Assembly (NCBI GenBank): GCA_013334965.1
Contig: JAAXWO010000001.1
Coordinates: 337,929 to 401,928 of the forward strand
Length of the DNA stretch: 64,000 nt
Direction of reading: 5' to 3'
Source: Chlorobiaceae bacterium
Lineage (GTDB): Bacteria > Bacteroidota > Chlorobiia > Chlorobiales > Chlorobiaceae
The notes under the pieces: model-generated
Database searches by the model: none
What the model was told of the DNA's origin: nothing
The model's input: only the letters and a program-made list of their open reading frames with translations
Position numbers and translations under genes: made by a program
Part shown: positions 34,567 to 47,723 of the stretch, in pieces
How positions within the stretch are numbered: position 1 is the first letter of the stretch
Layout of the letters: every line of letters begins with the position of its first letter

Positions 34567-36328
34567 GACGATCCTTTCGATCCTGCCTCTGCTTCTGTTC
34601 GCTGCCGTTACGCTCATGACTGGCTGCTCGAAGCAGGCCCGCAAGGATGGGCTGTCGGCATCGGCGAAGGACTCGACGCTGGTCATCGGCATGCTTGGCG
34701 ATGCTGATTATCTCAATCCGGTGATCGGTGCTTCCCTGACGTCGAGCAATATCAGCGGCCTGATCTACCCGTCGCTCCTCCAGAGCGAGTTCGATACCAA
34801 AACAGGCCTCCTTAATTACATGGCCACTGAAAAGAAACTGCGTCCCTCCACGGGCGAAGGGGTTCCGAGGTCGCCGAAAGGGGCCTTGGCAAAGACGTGG
34901 ACGATGTCGGCCGACCATCGTTCGATTACCTACATTCTCAGAAGCGATGCCCGGTGGGATGACGGAAAGCCGATTACGTCGCGCGACTTCAAGTTCGCAT
35001 ACCGGCTTTACGGCAATCCGGTTATCGCCAGCCCGCGCCAGCAGTTCCTCGCCGAACTTGTCGGCGCAGAGAAGGGGAGCGTCGATTTTGACCAGGCAAT
35101 CGAGACTCCGAACGATACGACCCTGGTATTCCGGTTCTACAAGCCTGTTCCGGAACATCTGGCGCTTTTCCACACCTCGCTTACCCCGCTTCCCGAACAT
35201 CTCTGGAAGGAGGTGAAGCCACAGGAGTTCAGGGAGTCGAAACTCAACCAGAACCCGGTCGGCGCAGGTCCGTACCGTCTTCAGGCATGGAACAAACAGC
35301 AGGATGTCGTGCTCTCTTCGAACCGCGCCTGCGTCCTTCCGAAGCCCGGCAACATCAGGAGGATCATGTTCAGGGTCGTGCCGGACTATACCGTTCGCCT
35401 CACCCAGTTGCAGACCGGCGACGTCGATGTGGTCGAGAATGTCAAACCCGAGGATTTCACCGCCCTGCAGCGGGCCAATCCCGGTATCAAGGTCAAGACG
35501 CTCGGCCTGAGGGTCTATGATTACGTCGGATGGCTGAATATCGACCAGGAGTACTACCATAAAACCGGCAAGCTGAAGCCCCACCCATTGTTCGGGTCTC
35601 CTGCGGTCCGCCTCGCCCTGACCCATGCAATCGATCGCCAGGCGATCATCGACGGCTATCTCGGCAGTTACGGAGTGATCTGCAATACCGACATATCGCC
35701 TTCCCTGAAATGGGCTTATGACGATACGCTCAAAGCGCACGATTACGATCAGGCCCTTGCAGTGAAGATGCTTGAAAAAGAGGGATGGCTGCCGGGCCCT
35801 GACGGCATAAGGCAGAAAAACGGGAAGAAGTTCAGCTTCGTGCTCCATTCAAATGCAGGAAACGCGCGCCGGAATTACGCATGCGTGGTCATACAGCAGA
35901 ACCTGAAGGAGATCGGCATCGATTGCAGGATTGAATTGCAGGAGTCGAACGTCTTTTTCGAGAACCTTCAGCAGAAGAGGCTGGATGCGTGGATGGCAGG
36001 ATGGTCGATAGGTCTGGAGATCGATCCTCTCGATGGCTGGGGCTCGGATCTCAACAAGAGCCGCTTCAATTTCACCGGTTACGTCAATCCGAGGATCGAT
36101 CAGCTGTGTGAACTCGCCAAGGGAAAAATGCGGCCTGAAGAGGCTCGCGCATACTGGGTCGAATACCAGAAGATCCTTCATAATGACCAGCCGGTCACCT
36201 TTCTCTACTGGATAAAGGAGACCCAGGGCTTCAGCAAGCGCATTCAGGGTGAAGAGCTCAATATTTCCGGAACTTTCTACAACATAGACGACTGGGTCCT
36301 GAAGCCGTCAGCAAACGCTGTGCCGTAA
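34547..36328 (+). CDS. Oligopeptide/dipeptide ABC transporter substrate-binding lipoprotein
   Basis: About 593 residues from the ATG at 34547 (or the next codon, 34550). It has a lipoprotein signal with the lipobox LMTGC; Cys27 would be the lipidated residue. The remainder is a family 5 extracellular solute-binding protein: NPVIGASLTSSNISGLIYPSL, LAKTWTMSADHRSITYILRSDARWDDGKPITSRDF in pieces, and PVGAGPYRLQAWNKQQDVV. It captures peptides or similar solutes outside the inner membrane. Four bases separate it from the permease gene. The family also binds nickel, haem or sugars, so substrate is open. Confidence 0.9.
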   Translation: MMKTSNKTILSILPLLLFAAVTLMTGCSKQARKDGLSASAKDSTLVIGMLGDADYLNPVIGASLTSSNISGLIYPSLLQSEFDTKTGLLNYMATEKKLRPSTGEGVPRSPKGALAKTWTMSADHRSITYILRSDARWDDGKPITSRDFKFAYRLYGNPVIASPRQQFLAELVGAEKGSVDFDQAIETPNDTTLVFRFYKPVPEHLALFHTSLTPLPEHLWKEVKPQEFRESKLNQNPVGAGPYRLQAWNKQQDVVLSSNRACVLPKPGNIRRIMFRVVPDYTVRLTQLQTGDVDVVENVKPEDFTALQRANPGIKVKTLGLRVYDYVGWLNIDQEYYHKTGKLKPHPLFGSPAVRLALTHAIDRQAIIDGYLGSYGVICNTDISPSLKWAYDDTLKAHDYDQALAVKMLEKEGWLPGPDGIRQKNGKKFSFVLHSNAGNARRNYACVVIQQNLKEIGIDCRIELQESNVFFENLQQKRLDAWMAGWSIGLEIDPLDGWGSDLNKSRFNFTGYVNPRIDQLCELAKGKMRPEEARAYWVEYQKILHNDQPVTFLYWIKETQGFSKRIQGEELNISGTFYNIDDWVLKPSANAVP

Positions 36329-36332
36329 CGAG

Positions 36333-37298
36333 ATGCTCAAATATATCCTGAAACGGCTCCTGATCGCCGTGCCTTTGATTTTCGGTGTCCTGACCCTGAC
36401 CTTTTTCATCATCAGGCTTGCGCCTGGCGATCCGGCGGCATTTTTTATCCAGCCGGGAATCAGCCCTAAGGTCGCAGAGCAGATCAGGCAGCAGTATGGC
36501 CTGAACGATCCGTTGCCGGTCCAGTATGTCAAATGGCTCGGCAACGTCCTGCACGGCGATTTCGGACGCAGTTTCAGCCGCGCCCAGCAGCCGGTGCTCG
36601 ATGTGATCGCTGAAGCGTTGCCGGTGACCATGACGATAGCGGTGCTGACCCTGATCGCCAACTTCGCTTTTGGAATCATTATTGGGGTCATTTCGGCCGT
36701 CAGGCAGAACACCTTTCTTGACCGGTTTCTCACGGTGACGGCTCTTTTTTTCTATTCGATGCCCGAGTTCTGGTTCGCCCTGATGATGATCATTCTTTTC
36801 GCGCTGAAGTTTCCGCTTTTTCCGGTTTCCGGACTGAACGAAGTCGGCGCTGAAAATTATGGACCCTTCGCTTTCGCTCTCGACAGGATATGGCACCTCG
36901 TACTTCCCGTAACCGTCCTCAGCATAAACGGGGCAGCGGGAATCGCCCGCTACGTCAGGGGGAGCATGCTCGAGGTGATTCGCCAGGACTATATCCGCAC
37001 GGCGAGGGCCAAGGGGTTGTCTGAGAAGACCGTCATCCTGAAACACGCGCTGCGCAACGCCCTGCTCCCGGTGGTTACGCTCATGGGCAGTTCGCTGCCC
37101 TTCATTTTCAGCGGAGCCCTGTTCATCGAGGTCATCTTCGCGTTCCCAGGCATGGGCCGTGTTACCGTTGAGGCGATCTTTGCCCGTGATTATCCGCTGA
37201 TCATCGCAAACACCTTTGTTTCCGGCGCCCTGATCGTGCTCGGAAACCTTCTTGCCGACGTGCTTTATGCAGTGGTTGACCCGAGGATCAAGCTGTGA
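36333..37298 (+). CDS. Oligopeptide/dipeptide ABC transporter permease (DppB/OppB type)
   Basis: 321 residues with six predicted membrane helices. The N-terminus (KYILKRLLIAVPLIFGVLTL) is typical of OppB/DppB permeases, followed by APGDPAAFF. The cytoplasmic EAA loop that contacts the ATPase is DYIRTARAKGLSEKTVILKHALRNALLP (split here for length: residues about 222-249). Partner of the binding protein four bases upstream. The second permease and two ATPases usually found with it do not follow; ruvB does. An OppF-type ATPase is at 16.2 kb. Confidence 0.92.
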   Translation: MLKYILKRLLIAVPLIFGVLTLTFFIIRLAPGDPAAFFIQPGISPKVAEQIRQQYGLNDPLPVQYVKWLGNVLHGDFGRSFSRAQQPVLDVIAEALPVTMTIAVLTLIANFAFGIIIGVISAVRQNTFLDRFLTVTALFFYSMPEFWFALMMIILFALKFPLFPVSGLNEVGAENYGPFAFALDRIWHLVLPVTVLSINGAAGIARYVRGSMLEVIRQDYIRTARAKGLSEKTVILKHALRNALLPVVTLMGSSLPFIFSGALFIEVIFAFPGMGRVTVEAIFARDYPLIIANTFVSGALIVLGNLLADVLYAVVDPRIKL

Positions 37299-37327
37299 TA
37301 TGTATGAACCTGAAAACCTGGAACTGA

Positions 37328-38368
37328 GTGAGGATTGAACTGTTGAATACCGTGCCGGACCCTGCTGAGGTGCGGTTCGAAGAGCAGATACGACCGCAGA
37401 GCATGAGCGATTTTGCCGGACAGAACAAACTGACCGACAACCTCAAGGTGTTCATAACCGCGGCAAGGCAGCGCGGCGATGCGCTTGACCATGTTCTTCT
37501 TTCCGGCCCCCCCGGACTGGGCAAGACCACGTTGGCCCATATCATCGCATCAGAGATGGGCGGGGGCATAAAAATAACCTCGGGGCCCCTGATCGATAAG
37601 CCGGGCAACCTCGCAGGCCTCCTGACCAGCCTGAAGAAAGGGGATATTCTTTTCATCGACGAAATTCACCGCCTTGCGCCCGCCGTCGAGGAGTACCTCT
37701 ATTCTGCAATGGAGGATTACCGCATCGATATCCTGCTCGACAGCGGTCCGGCATCAAGGGCCGTACAGCTCAAACTCGAACCGTTTACGCTCGTCGGCGC
37801 CACGACAAGGTCCGGCCTCCTTACATCGCCGCTCAGGGCCCGTTTCGGTATCAACAGCCGACTTGACTACTATAGCGCCGAACTCCTCCAGCACATCATC
37901 GTAAGGTCTGCCGAGATCCTGAATATCGGTATCGACGTGGATGCCGCCATGGAGATTGCAAAGCGTTCCAGGGGTACCCCGAGAATTGCGAACCGCCTGC
38001 TGAAGCGTGCCCGTGATTTCGCGCAGGTTGCCAACAAAACATCGATTTCTCTGCCGATAGCCCGACAGACCCTCGACTCCCTGGAGATCGATGAAGGCGG
38101 CCTCGACGACATGGACAAGAAAATCCTGCATGCCATCATCCATAAATTCGGCGGCGGTCCTGTAGGCCTCGGCTCGTTGGCCGTATCCGTCGGAGAGGAG
38201 CAGGATACCATCGAAGAGGTTTATGAACCCTACCTGATCCAGGTTGGCTATCTTGCCCGGACTCCCCGCGGAAGGGTGGCTACAAGGCTTGCCGTCTCCA
38301 GGTTTTCAATTCCCGGCACCCAGTACGACGGTCCGCTATTTGATGCCTCAGGCGGTCATGGACAGTAG
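37328..38368 (+). CDS. ruvB: Holliday junction branch migration helicase RuvB
   Basis: 346 residues, starting with GTG at 37328. AAA+ hexameric motor that works with RuvA. Walker A is GPPGLGKT at 60-67 and Walker [11 protein letters not shown] near 102-111. The arginine-finger region is [18 protein letters not shown], and the C-terminal winged helix includes [24 protein letters not shown] in pieces. ruvA is not in the window and ruvC is at 2.1 kb. The 3' end overlaps the start of the TPR gene by 11 bases. Confidence 0.97.
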   Translation: MRIELLNTVPDPAEVRFEEQIRPQSMSDFAGQNKLTDNLKVFITAARQRGDALDHVLLSGPPGLGKTTLAHIIASEMGGGIKITSGPLIDKPGNLAGLLTSLKKGDILFIDEIHRLAPAVEEYLYSAMEDYRIDILLDSGPASRAVQLKLEPFTLVGATTRSGLLTSPLRARFGINSRLDYYSAELLQHIIVRSAEILNIGIDVDAAMEIAKRSRGTPRIANRLLKRARDFAQVANKTSISLPIARQTLDSLEIDEGGLDDMDKKILHAIIHKFGGGPVGLGSLAVSVGEEQDTIEEVYEPYLIQVGYLARTPRGRVATRLAVSRFSIPGTQYDGPLFDASGGHGQ

Positions 38369-40115
38369 GCTGACATATCCGGAGTCACGAAGCATCCCTG
38401 TCGTGATCGCCCGTATCTGGCTTCTTTTTGTGGTCATCATGTACGGCTTTGCACCTTGTGCCGCAGCCCGTGATGTGGAGAAGCGTCCGGCTGAAACTGC
38501 CGTTATCCCTTCACAGGCTGCCCCGGCAGGGTTGATGCCTGAATATGTGCATGGCCTGTTCCTCTCCATGAAAGGCGATTTCTGGGGAGCAATCGACAGC
38601 TTCCGGAAAGTCGCGGCAGCAAGACCGAATGAAGCAGCCGTTCATTATTCGCTGTCACAGGCATATTTCGGCCTCGCTGTTCCCGATTCAGCCCGGGTGC
38701 ACGGTGAGGCGGCCGTTAAGCTTGATCCCGGAAACACCTATTACGCAAGGTACCTTGCCCGCCTGTCCCATGAAATGCAGAATTTTGACAGGGCGGCAGA
38801 GCTTTACGGTCAGGTATCCCTTGCAGAACCTGAACGAACTGATATCATTTATCTTCAGGCCCTCGAATATCTTGCGGCAGGCAAGCCTGAACAGGCCCTG
38901 GAAGCGTTCAGTAAAGTTCTTCGGATAGATGCCCTCAACGAGGAGGCCCTTTCCCAGTCCCTGCTGCTGCAGATCAGCCTCAAACGCTATGACGAGGCGA
39001 TTGTTTCCCTCCGGCAACTCCTGAAAAAGGGCGGGGCGAACGAATCGACGATCCAGCTTACCCTTGGTGACCTTTATGTGCTGACCGGCCAGGGTGAACT
39101 TGCCCTTGACACCTTCAGGGCCATGATCGCAGCAGACCCTGACTATGTTCCTGCCTGGGTCTCCATGTTCGATTATTTCATAAAGGGGGGTCGTCAGGCG
39201 GATTACCTGCGTGAACTCAATACATTTCTCGACCTCAGGCGCTCATCTGCAGATACGGAGATCGAAGTAGCAAAACTCTATCTGGTCCGTGCCGAAAAAG
39301 ATTCGTTGTATGTCGAGCCGTCGAGCCGCCTTGTCGATGGAATCATCTCCCGTCATCCCCGGGAGAGCAGGATCTACATGCTGAAAGGGATCTATGAAAT
39401 GCGGCACGACAGGGGGCGTGATGCGTTGTCCACTTTCAGGAAAGCGCTTGCGATTGACGGCGGCAACCTCGTGGCATTGGAGTATATGATTACGACCCAC
39501 CTGGACCTTGACGAGAATCGTAAGGCATTCGATCTCCTGGCAAAGGCAAAAAGCAGGCATCCTCGTCATATGCCAAAGTGGAAGACCATCGAGGGATATG
39601 CGCTGCTTCATACCGGTTCGCCGAAGCGGGCGACAGCTATCCTGGAAACGGTCGTCAGGGTTAAATCGGACAAAAGTAACCAGGATCTCCTTGTCCAGGC
39701 CAATACCACCCTGGCGATGGCTTACGATGCTCTCGGCAGGAAAAAGAGTTGTCGTGAAGCATATGCAAGGGTGCTGGAACTCGATGCGCACAATACGCTG
39801 GCCATGAACAACCTGGCCTATCTGCTTGCCGAAGAGGGAACCAAGATGTCAAGAGCCCTGAGGCTGGCAGAAAATGCGGTGATGCTCGAGCCTGAAAACG
39901 GCGTTTACCTCGATACCCTCGGCTGGGTGCACTACCGCATGGGCAATTACGACCTCGCACGCCAGATGCTTGAAAAGGCTGTGGCAACGGGAGTGGTCGA
40001 GTCTGAAATATTCCAGCATCTTGGCTTGGCTTATGAAAAACTCGGCAACGAACAGAAGGCTGAAGAGATGTTCGAAAGGTCGAAGGTCGAAAAGGCAAAG
40101 GCTACAAAGCAGTAA
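38358..40115 (+). CDS. Tetratricopeptide repeat protein, exported
   Basis: 585 residues from the ATG at 38358, inside the end of ruvB. A hydrophobic segment at about residues 15-36 followed by CAAARD looks like a signal peptide, which supports this start. The rest is a chain of TPR units, for example [42 protein letters not shown] and [23 protein letters not shown] proteins are scaffolds; in Chlorobi and Bacteroidetes exported ones of this size are often linked to envelope assembly. No partner is evident. It ends at a strong terminator. Confidence 0.85.
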   Translation: MDSRLTYPESRSIPVVIARIWLLFVVIMYGFAPCAAARDVEKRPAETAVIPSQAAPAGLMPEYVHGLFLSMKGDFWGAIDSFRKVAAARPNEAAVHYSLSQAYFGLAVPDSARVHGEAAVKLDPGNTYYARYLARLSHEMQNFDRAAELYGQVSLAEPERTDIIYLQALEYLAAGKPEQALEAFSKVLRIDALNEEALSQSLLLQISLKRYDEAIVSLRQLLKKGGANESTIQLTLGDLYVLTGQGELALDTFRAMIAADPDYVPAWVSMFDYFIKGGRQADYLRELNTFLDLRRSSADTEIEVAKLYLVRAEKDSLYVEPSSRLVDGIISRHPRESRIYMLKGIYEMRHDRGRDALSTFRKALAIDGGNLVALEYMITTHLDLDENRKAFDLLAKAKSRHPRHMPKWKTIEGYALLHTGSPKRATAILETVVRVKSDKSNQDLLVQANTTLAMAYDALGRKKSCREAYARVLELDAHNTLAMNNLAYLLAEEGTKMSRALRLAENAVMLEPENGVYLDTLGWVHYRMGNYDLARQMLEKAVATGVVESEIFQHLGLAYEKLGNEQKAEEMFERSKVEKAKATKQ

Positions 40116-40144
40116 CCGCCAAAGCATCCCTTTTTCCATTAAAC

Positions 40145-40173
40145 AAAAAAAGCGGTCAGTGACCGCTTTTTTT
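40145..40173. terminator. Bidirectional terminator between the TPR gene and por
   Basis: AAAAAAAGCGGT and ACCGCTTTTTTT flank a five-base loop, giving T-runs on both strands. It lies between two convergent stop codons. Confidence 0.92.
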
Positions 40174-40189
40174 GTTGTTCTTGTTCCGC

Positions 40190-43747
<3,558 letters not shown>

Positions 43748-43963
43748 ACGATCAATAACTGGATTATGATTGTTGGGACTTGAGTGATCCTCGATAGGTA
43801 AACCTCGACTGTACGGCAAAAGTTACGATCGCAGGTAAGAAAGCTTCGAGTGTGCTTTTCAAGATAGGAAAAAAACTGATATACTTCAATTCAGATCGCA
43901 TTTGTGCCTGCCTCTAAAGCTGGCGCCACACATACACGAATCAGGCTCCCTGGGAGGGGGTAA

Positions 43964-44740
43964 TTGTTGGATAAAACAGGGAACGCCGGTGCCCCGGCCC
44001 AGGAACCTCGAGAGCAGGTAGTCTATGGCAGGAACGCCGTTGTCGAACTGCTGCAGACAAAGCCGGAGACAGTTGAAAAAATATATCTCCAGTTCAATAC
44101 ATCCCACCCCAAGCTCAAGGAGATCGTCATCACGGCCAGACGGCTGAAAATCCCCTGCGGCAAGGCCCGTATGGAGAAGCTCACCCTGATTGCCGGAACA
44201 GCCAAGAACCAGGGGGTCTGCGCGCTCCTCACCAGCGTGACCTTCTACAGCCTTGAAGAGGTGCTTGCCTCACCGAGGAACAGCTCGCCCCTTCTCGTGA
44301 TTCTCGATGGACTCGAGGATCCCCACAACGTCGGCGCAATCATTCGTACCGCTGAAGCGGTAGCCGCCGATGCCGTCGTCATGATCGACGGTAAAGGCTC
44401 CCCGATCAACGCCACCGTGCATAAATCTTCAGCAGGCGCATTGTCCCACATGCGCGTCTGCAAGGTGAAAAGCCTGGTCAGAAGCCTCGACCTGCTCCGC
44501 GAGCGCGGGTTCACGATCGTCGCAGCAGACATGGACGCTGAACAAAACCATACCGACGTCGACTGGAGCCGCCCGATGGCCCTCGTGATGGGCGCCGAAG
44601 GCAGCGGCCTCGGCTCTGAAACCCGCAAACGTTGTGACTCGGTAGTGCGCATACCCATGGCCGGCTGCGTCGAATCGCTCAACGTCAGCGTAGCGACCGG
44701 AGTGATGCTCTACGAAGCGATGCGCCAAAGGTTGAGCTGA
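43964..44740 (+). CDS. rlmB: 23S rRNA 2'-O-ribose methyltransferase, TrmH/RlmB family
   Basis: 258 residues. The start is TTG at 43964, supported by a very strong ribosome site GGGAGGGGG ending four bases before it; no ATG is suitably placed. An N-terminal substrate-binding domain (VVYGRNAVVELLQTKPETVEKIY) precedes the SPOUT domain with knot motifs ILDGLEDPHNVGAIIRTAEA, VMGAEGSGLG and IPMAGCVESLNVSVATGVMLYE. The family methylates G2251 of 23S rRNA or a tRNA G18; RlmB is the best fit. A 16-bp palindrome lies directly after the stop. Confidence 0.9.
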   Translation: MLDKTGNAGAPAQEPREQVVYGRNAVVELLQTKPETVEKIYLQFNTSHPKLKEIVITARRLKIPCGKARMEKLTLIAGTAKNQGVCALLTSVTFYSLEEVLASPRNSSPLLVILDGLEDPHNVGAIIRTAEAVAADAVVMIDGKGSPINATVHKSSAGALSHMRVCKVKSLVRSLDLLRERGFTIVAADMDAEQNHTDVDWSRPMALVMGAEGSGLGSETRKRCDSVVRIPMAGCVESLNVSVATGVMLYEAMRQRLS

Positions 44741-44742
44741 TG

Positions 44743-44758
44743 GGGAATGGCCATTCCC
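44743..44758. promoter_or_regulatory. 16-bp perfect palindrome upstream of gcvH
   Basis: GGGAATGG joined to CCATTCCC without spacer, directly after the rlmB stop and 74 bases before gcvH. It could be an operator for the glycine cleavage genes or a transcript end; no T-run. Confidence 0.35.
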
Positions 44759-44831
44759 TGAAATCGGAAAAAATGTTACCTTGAAATTCTTCAGATTGAA
44801 ACACCTAACAACCTGTTAACCACGCTGTGCC

Positions 44832-45215
44832 ATGAACTTCCCTGACAATCTCCGCTATACGAAGGACCATGAATGGATCATGCTCCTCGAGGACGGCGCT
44901 ACCGCCCTGGTCGGCATCACCGATTTCGCGCAATCCGAGCTCGGCGACATCGTGTTCGTCGAAACAAAGCCGGTAGGTACGAAAGTCGGAGCACATGAGG
45001 TGTTCGGGACCGTTGAGGCCGTCAAGACTGTCGCAGACCTGTTCGCTCCGATCGCAGGCGAGATCGTTGCCGTCAACGAAGCTCTCGACAGCGCTGAAGT
45101 CGTCAACCAGAGTCCGTACGGTGAGGGCTGGATCGTCAAAATCAAGGTCGCCGACGTTTCGGATGTCGAGTCATTGCTGTCGCCTGCGGATTATCGCGCA
45201 TTGATCGGCGAGTGA
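44832..45215 (+). CDS. gcvH: Glycine cleavage system H protein
   Basis: 127 residues. It carries the lipoyl arm that shuttles the aminomethyl group between P, T and L proteins. The lipoylation site is Lys65 in [25 protein letters not shown] at the N-terminus and GIDFAQ-like [16 protein letters not shown] are conserved. It lies 40 bases upstream of gcvPA on the same strand, forming a partial gcv operon. gcvT and gcvPB are not in the window. Confidence 0.96.
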   Translation: MNFPDNLRYTKDHEWIMLLEDGATALVGITDFAQSELGDIVFVETKPVGTKVGAHEVFGTVEAVKTVADLFAPIAGEIVAVNEALDSAEVVNQSPYGEGWIVKIKVADVSDVESLLSPADYRALIGE

Positions 45216-45255
45216 CCGGCTCCGGCGAGGTTTTTTAACTGTATCCATATATACC

Positions 45256-46590
45256 ATGCCTTTCATTGTCAATTCTGATGCCGAGCGGGCAGAGATGCTT
45301 CGGCAGATCGGCGTCCAGGGTTTTGATGATCTCATAGCAGACATACCTGCCGAAATACGCCTCCAGAAAGCACTCGACCTCTTTCCGGCGATGGGCGAAC
45401 CGGAAGTGAAGCGCCTGCTCGAAAAGATGTCGCAGCAGAACGCCGCGACCTCCGATCATGTGAGTTTCCTCGGCGCAGGCGCCTACGACCATTTCATTCC
45501 TGCCGCAGTAAGGACCATTTCGTCACGCAGCGAATTCTATACGGCCTATACCCCCTATCAGGCGGAAGTGTCGCAGGGCACCCTTCAGGCCATTTACGAG
45601 TACCAGAGCATGATGTGCCGCCTCTACGGCATGGATGTGGCGAACGCTTCCATGTACGATGGAGCCTCCGCCCTGGCCGAGGCCGCAATCATGGCCGTGA
45701 ACACCACCGGGCGCAACGATATCGTCGTCGCAGGCAAGCTGCATCCTTACAGCCGCCAGGTCATTGAGACCTATCTCGAAGCTGCGGGTGACAGACCGAT
45801 CATCCAGAACGCCATCGAAGATGGCATCGGAAGCATCAAGTCCCTTGAAACGATCGTCTCCTCTTCGACAGCCGCAGTCATCGTGCAGCAACCGAACTTT
45901 TACGGATGTCTTGAAGAGGTTGAAGCCATCGGCGAGATCGCCCGTCGGAACGGCGCGCTGTTTATCGTCATGGCCGATCCGGTCTCGCTCGGCGTCCTTG
46001 AAGCCCCCGGGAAATACGGCGCAGACATCGCGGTCGGCGAAGGGCAGTCTCTCGGCAACGCCCAGAGCTTCGGCGGTCCCTATCTCGGCATCTTCACGGT
46101 CAAGCAGCAGCACGTCCGCAAGATTCCCGGACGCCTCGTCGGCATGACCAAAGACCGCGACGGACAGGACGGATTTATTCTTACGCTGCAGACCCGCGAA
46201 CAGCATATCCGCAGGGAGAAGGCGACCTCGAACATCTGTTCGAACCAGGCGCTTTGCGCCTTGCAGGCGGCGGTCCACCTTTCGCTGCTCGGCAGGGAGG
46301 GGATCAGGGACGTTGCGATGCGTTCGATGCAGAAAGCGCACTACCTCGCCGACAAAATCACGGCACTGCCCGGTTACTCGCTGAAGTACGGAGCGCCGTT
46401 CTTCAGCGAGTTTGTGCTGGAGACGCCTGTCTCGGCGGCAGCGATCGTCCAGGGTATGCTGTCAAGGAAAGTGTTCGCAGGTGTCGACCTTTCGGCCTGG
46501 GGTGAAAACGGCCTTCTGGTAGCAGTCACGGAACAGAGGACCAGGGAAGAGCTGGACATGTTCGTCAGTGAACTCGCCAGCCTTGCCTGA
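45256..46590 (+). CDS. gcvPA: Glycine dehydrogenase (decarboxylating) subunit 1
   Basis: 444 residues, the N-terminal half of the P protein in its two-subunit form. It has [35 protein letters not shown] and [18 protein letters not shown]. The pyridoxal-phosphate lysine is on the separate GcvPB subunit, so this subunit cannot work alone. It completes the gcvH-gcvPA pair. An imperfect hairpin follows the stop before convergent dapA. Confidence 0.95.
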   Translation: MPFIVNSDAERAEMLRQIGVQGFDDLIADIPAEIRLQKALDLFPAMGEPEVKRLLEKMSQQNAATSDHVSFLGAGAYDHFIPAAVRTISSRSEFYTAYTPYQAEVSQGTLQAIYEYQSMMCRLYGMDVANASMYDGASALAEAAIMAVNTTGRNDIVVAGKLHPYSRQVIETYLEAAGDRPIIQNAIEDGIGSIKSLETIVSSSTAAVIVQQPNFYGCLEEVEAIGEIARRNGALFIVMADPVSLGVLEAPGKYGADIAVGEGQSLGNAQSFGGPYLGIFTVKQQHVRKIPGRLVGMTKDRDGQDGFILTLQTREQHIRREKATSNICSNQALCALQAAVHLSLLGREGIRDVAMRSMQKAHYLADKITALPGYSLKYGAPFFSEFVLETPVSAAAIVQGMLSRKVFAGVDLSAWGENGLLVAVTEQRTREELDMFVSELASLA

Positions 46591-46599
46591 ACAGATAAA

Positions 46600-46632
46600 G
46601 GGAGCCGTGACGCGTTACGTGTCAAGGCTCCC
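46600..46632. terminator. Hairpin between gcvPA and dapA
   Basis: GGGAGCC (46600-46606) pairs with GGCTCCC (46626-46632), extended by imperfect inner pairing. It lies between convergent stops. Confidence 0.6.
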
Positions 46633-46637
46633 GGCTC

Positions 46638-47528
46638 TCAGATCAGCCCAAGTTTCTGCATCTCCATTCTTACGGTCGCCTTGTTGGCCTCGGACATCGG
46701 GACCAGCGGCAGGCGGTAAACCTCTTCCACCATTCCCATCTGTGATAGGGCGTACTTCACCGGTACGGGATTGCTCTCGATGAAATTCAGCTTGAAAAGC
46801 TTTCTGTAGGTCCTGTTGATCGCACGGGCCTCTTCGAGGTTGCCTGCTTTCATGGCATCGACAAGTCCCTTGACGGCCTTCGGCACCTGGTTGGCGGCCA
46901 CAGAAATCACCCCGTCGCCACCCATGGCCATGAACGGCAGGATCAGCATGTCCTCACCGGTCAGCACCGAGAACCTTTCAGGACGACGTTCGATCATCTC
47001 CATGATCTGGTCCATGTTGTCCGAGGCCTCCTTGACGGCAAGGATGTTGCCGAAATCGTTGGCCAGCCGGATGATCGTGTCGGCGCTGACGTTGCAGCCT
47101 GTTCGACCGGGCACGTTATAGATGATGATCGGGATCGAAACAGACTCTGCCACATGCTTGAAGTGCTGGTAGATCCCCTCCTGTGAAGGCTTGTTGTAAT
47201 ATGGCGCGACAGAGAGTATTGCCTGTGCCCCGGCTTTTTCAGCGTTTCGGGAAAGCTCGACGGCATGGTCTGTTGCGTTGGTGCCCGCACCGGCGGCCAC
47301 CATCATGTCCGGACCGGCCTCTTCACGGACGATACGGATGATCTCCGACTGTTCGGGGGTCGAAAGGGTCGGCGATTCGCCGGTAGTACCGCAGGGGATG
47401 ACGATATCGGTCCCTGCTTCCCGGTGGAAGTGCACCAGCCGGCGCAGAGCCTCGGTATCGATCGATCCGTCCTTGAGGAACGGGGTAACCAGGGCCACGG
47501 CGGAACCTGAAATAAGGCGATTGCTCAT
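46638..47528 (-). CDS. dapA: 4-hydroxy-tetrahydrodipicolinate synthase
   Basis: 296 residues. It condenses pyruvate with aspartate semialdehyde, the first step toward diaminopimelate and lysine. Catalytic residues are Tyr137 and Arg142 ([15 protein letters not shown]) and the Schiff-base Lys166 (ILAVKEASD); [12 protein letters not shown] at 45-56 binds pyruvate. It has the usual TIM-barrel length. Single leftward gene with 195 bases separating it from the recN stop. Confidence 0.96.
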   Translation of the reverse strand: MSNRLISGSAVALVTPFLKDGSIDTEALRRLVHFHREAGTDIVIPCGTTGESPTLSTPEQSEIIRIVREEAGPDMMVAAGAGTNATDHAVELSRNAEKAGAQAILSVAPYYNKPSQEGIYQHFKHVAESVSIPIIIYNVPGRTGCNVSADTIIRLANDFGNILAVKEASDNMDQIMEMIERRPERFSVLTGEDMLILPFMAMGGDGVISVAANQVPKAVKGLVDAMKAGNLEEARAINRTYRKLFKLNFIESNPVPVKYALSQMGMVEEVYRLPLVPMSEANKATVRMEMQKLGLI

Positions 47529-47723
47529 AAAACTGATGTGTGATTATTGCATGCAACGATATGCAAGCAATTATAAAGCAAACTTCGTGATTTTCTAAAT
47601 CGCACCTCTATTTATTTGTCCTGCGATTCGATTGAAAACAATAATCCCTGCCGCTCCGGTATCATAACCTGTGTTTGTGACTGCGAACATGAGCGTTGTT
47701 CACGACAAATCATTCAAAAGGGC

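Noticed and set aside
34532..35848. 438-codon minus-strand open frame
   Set aside because: Antisense to the peptide-binding protein gene, with no recognisable protein features.
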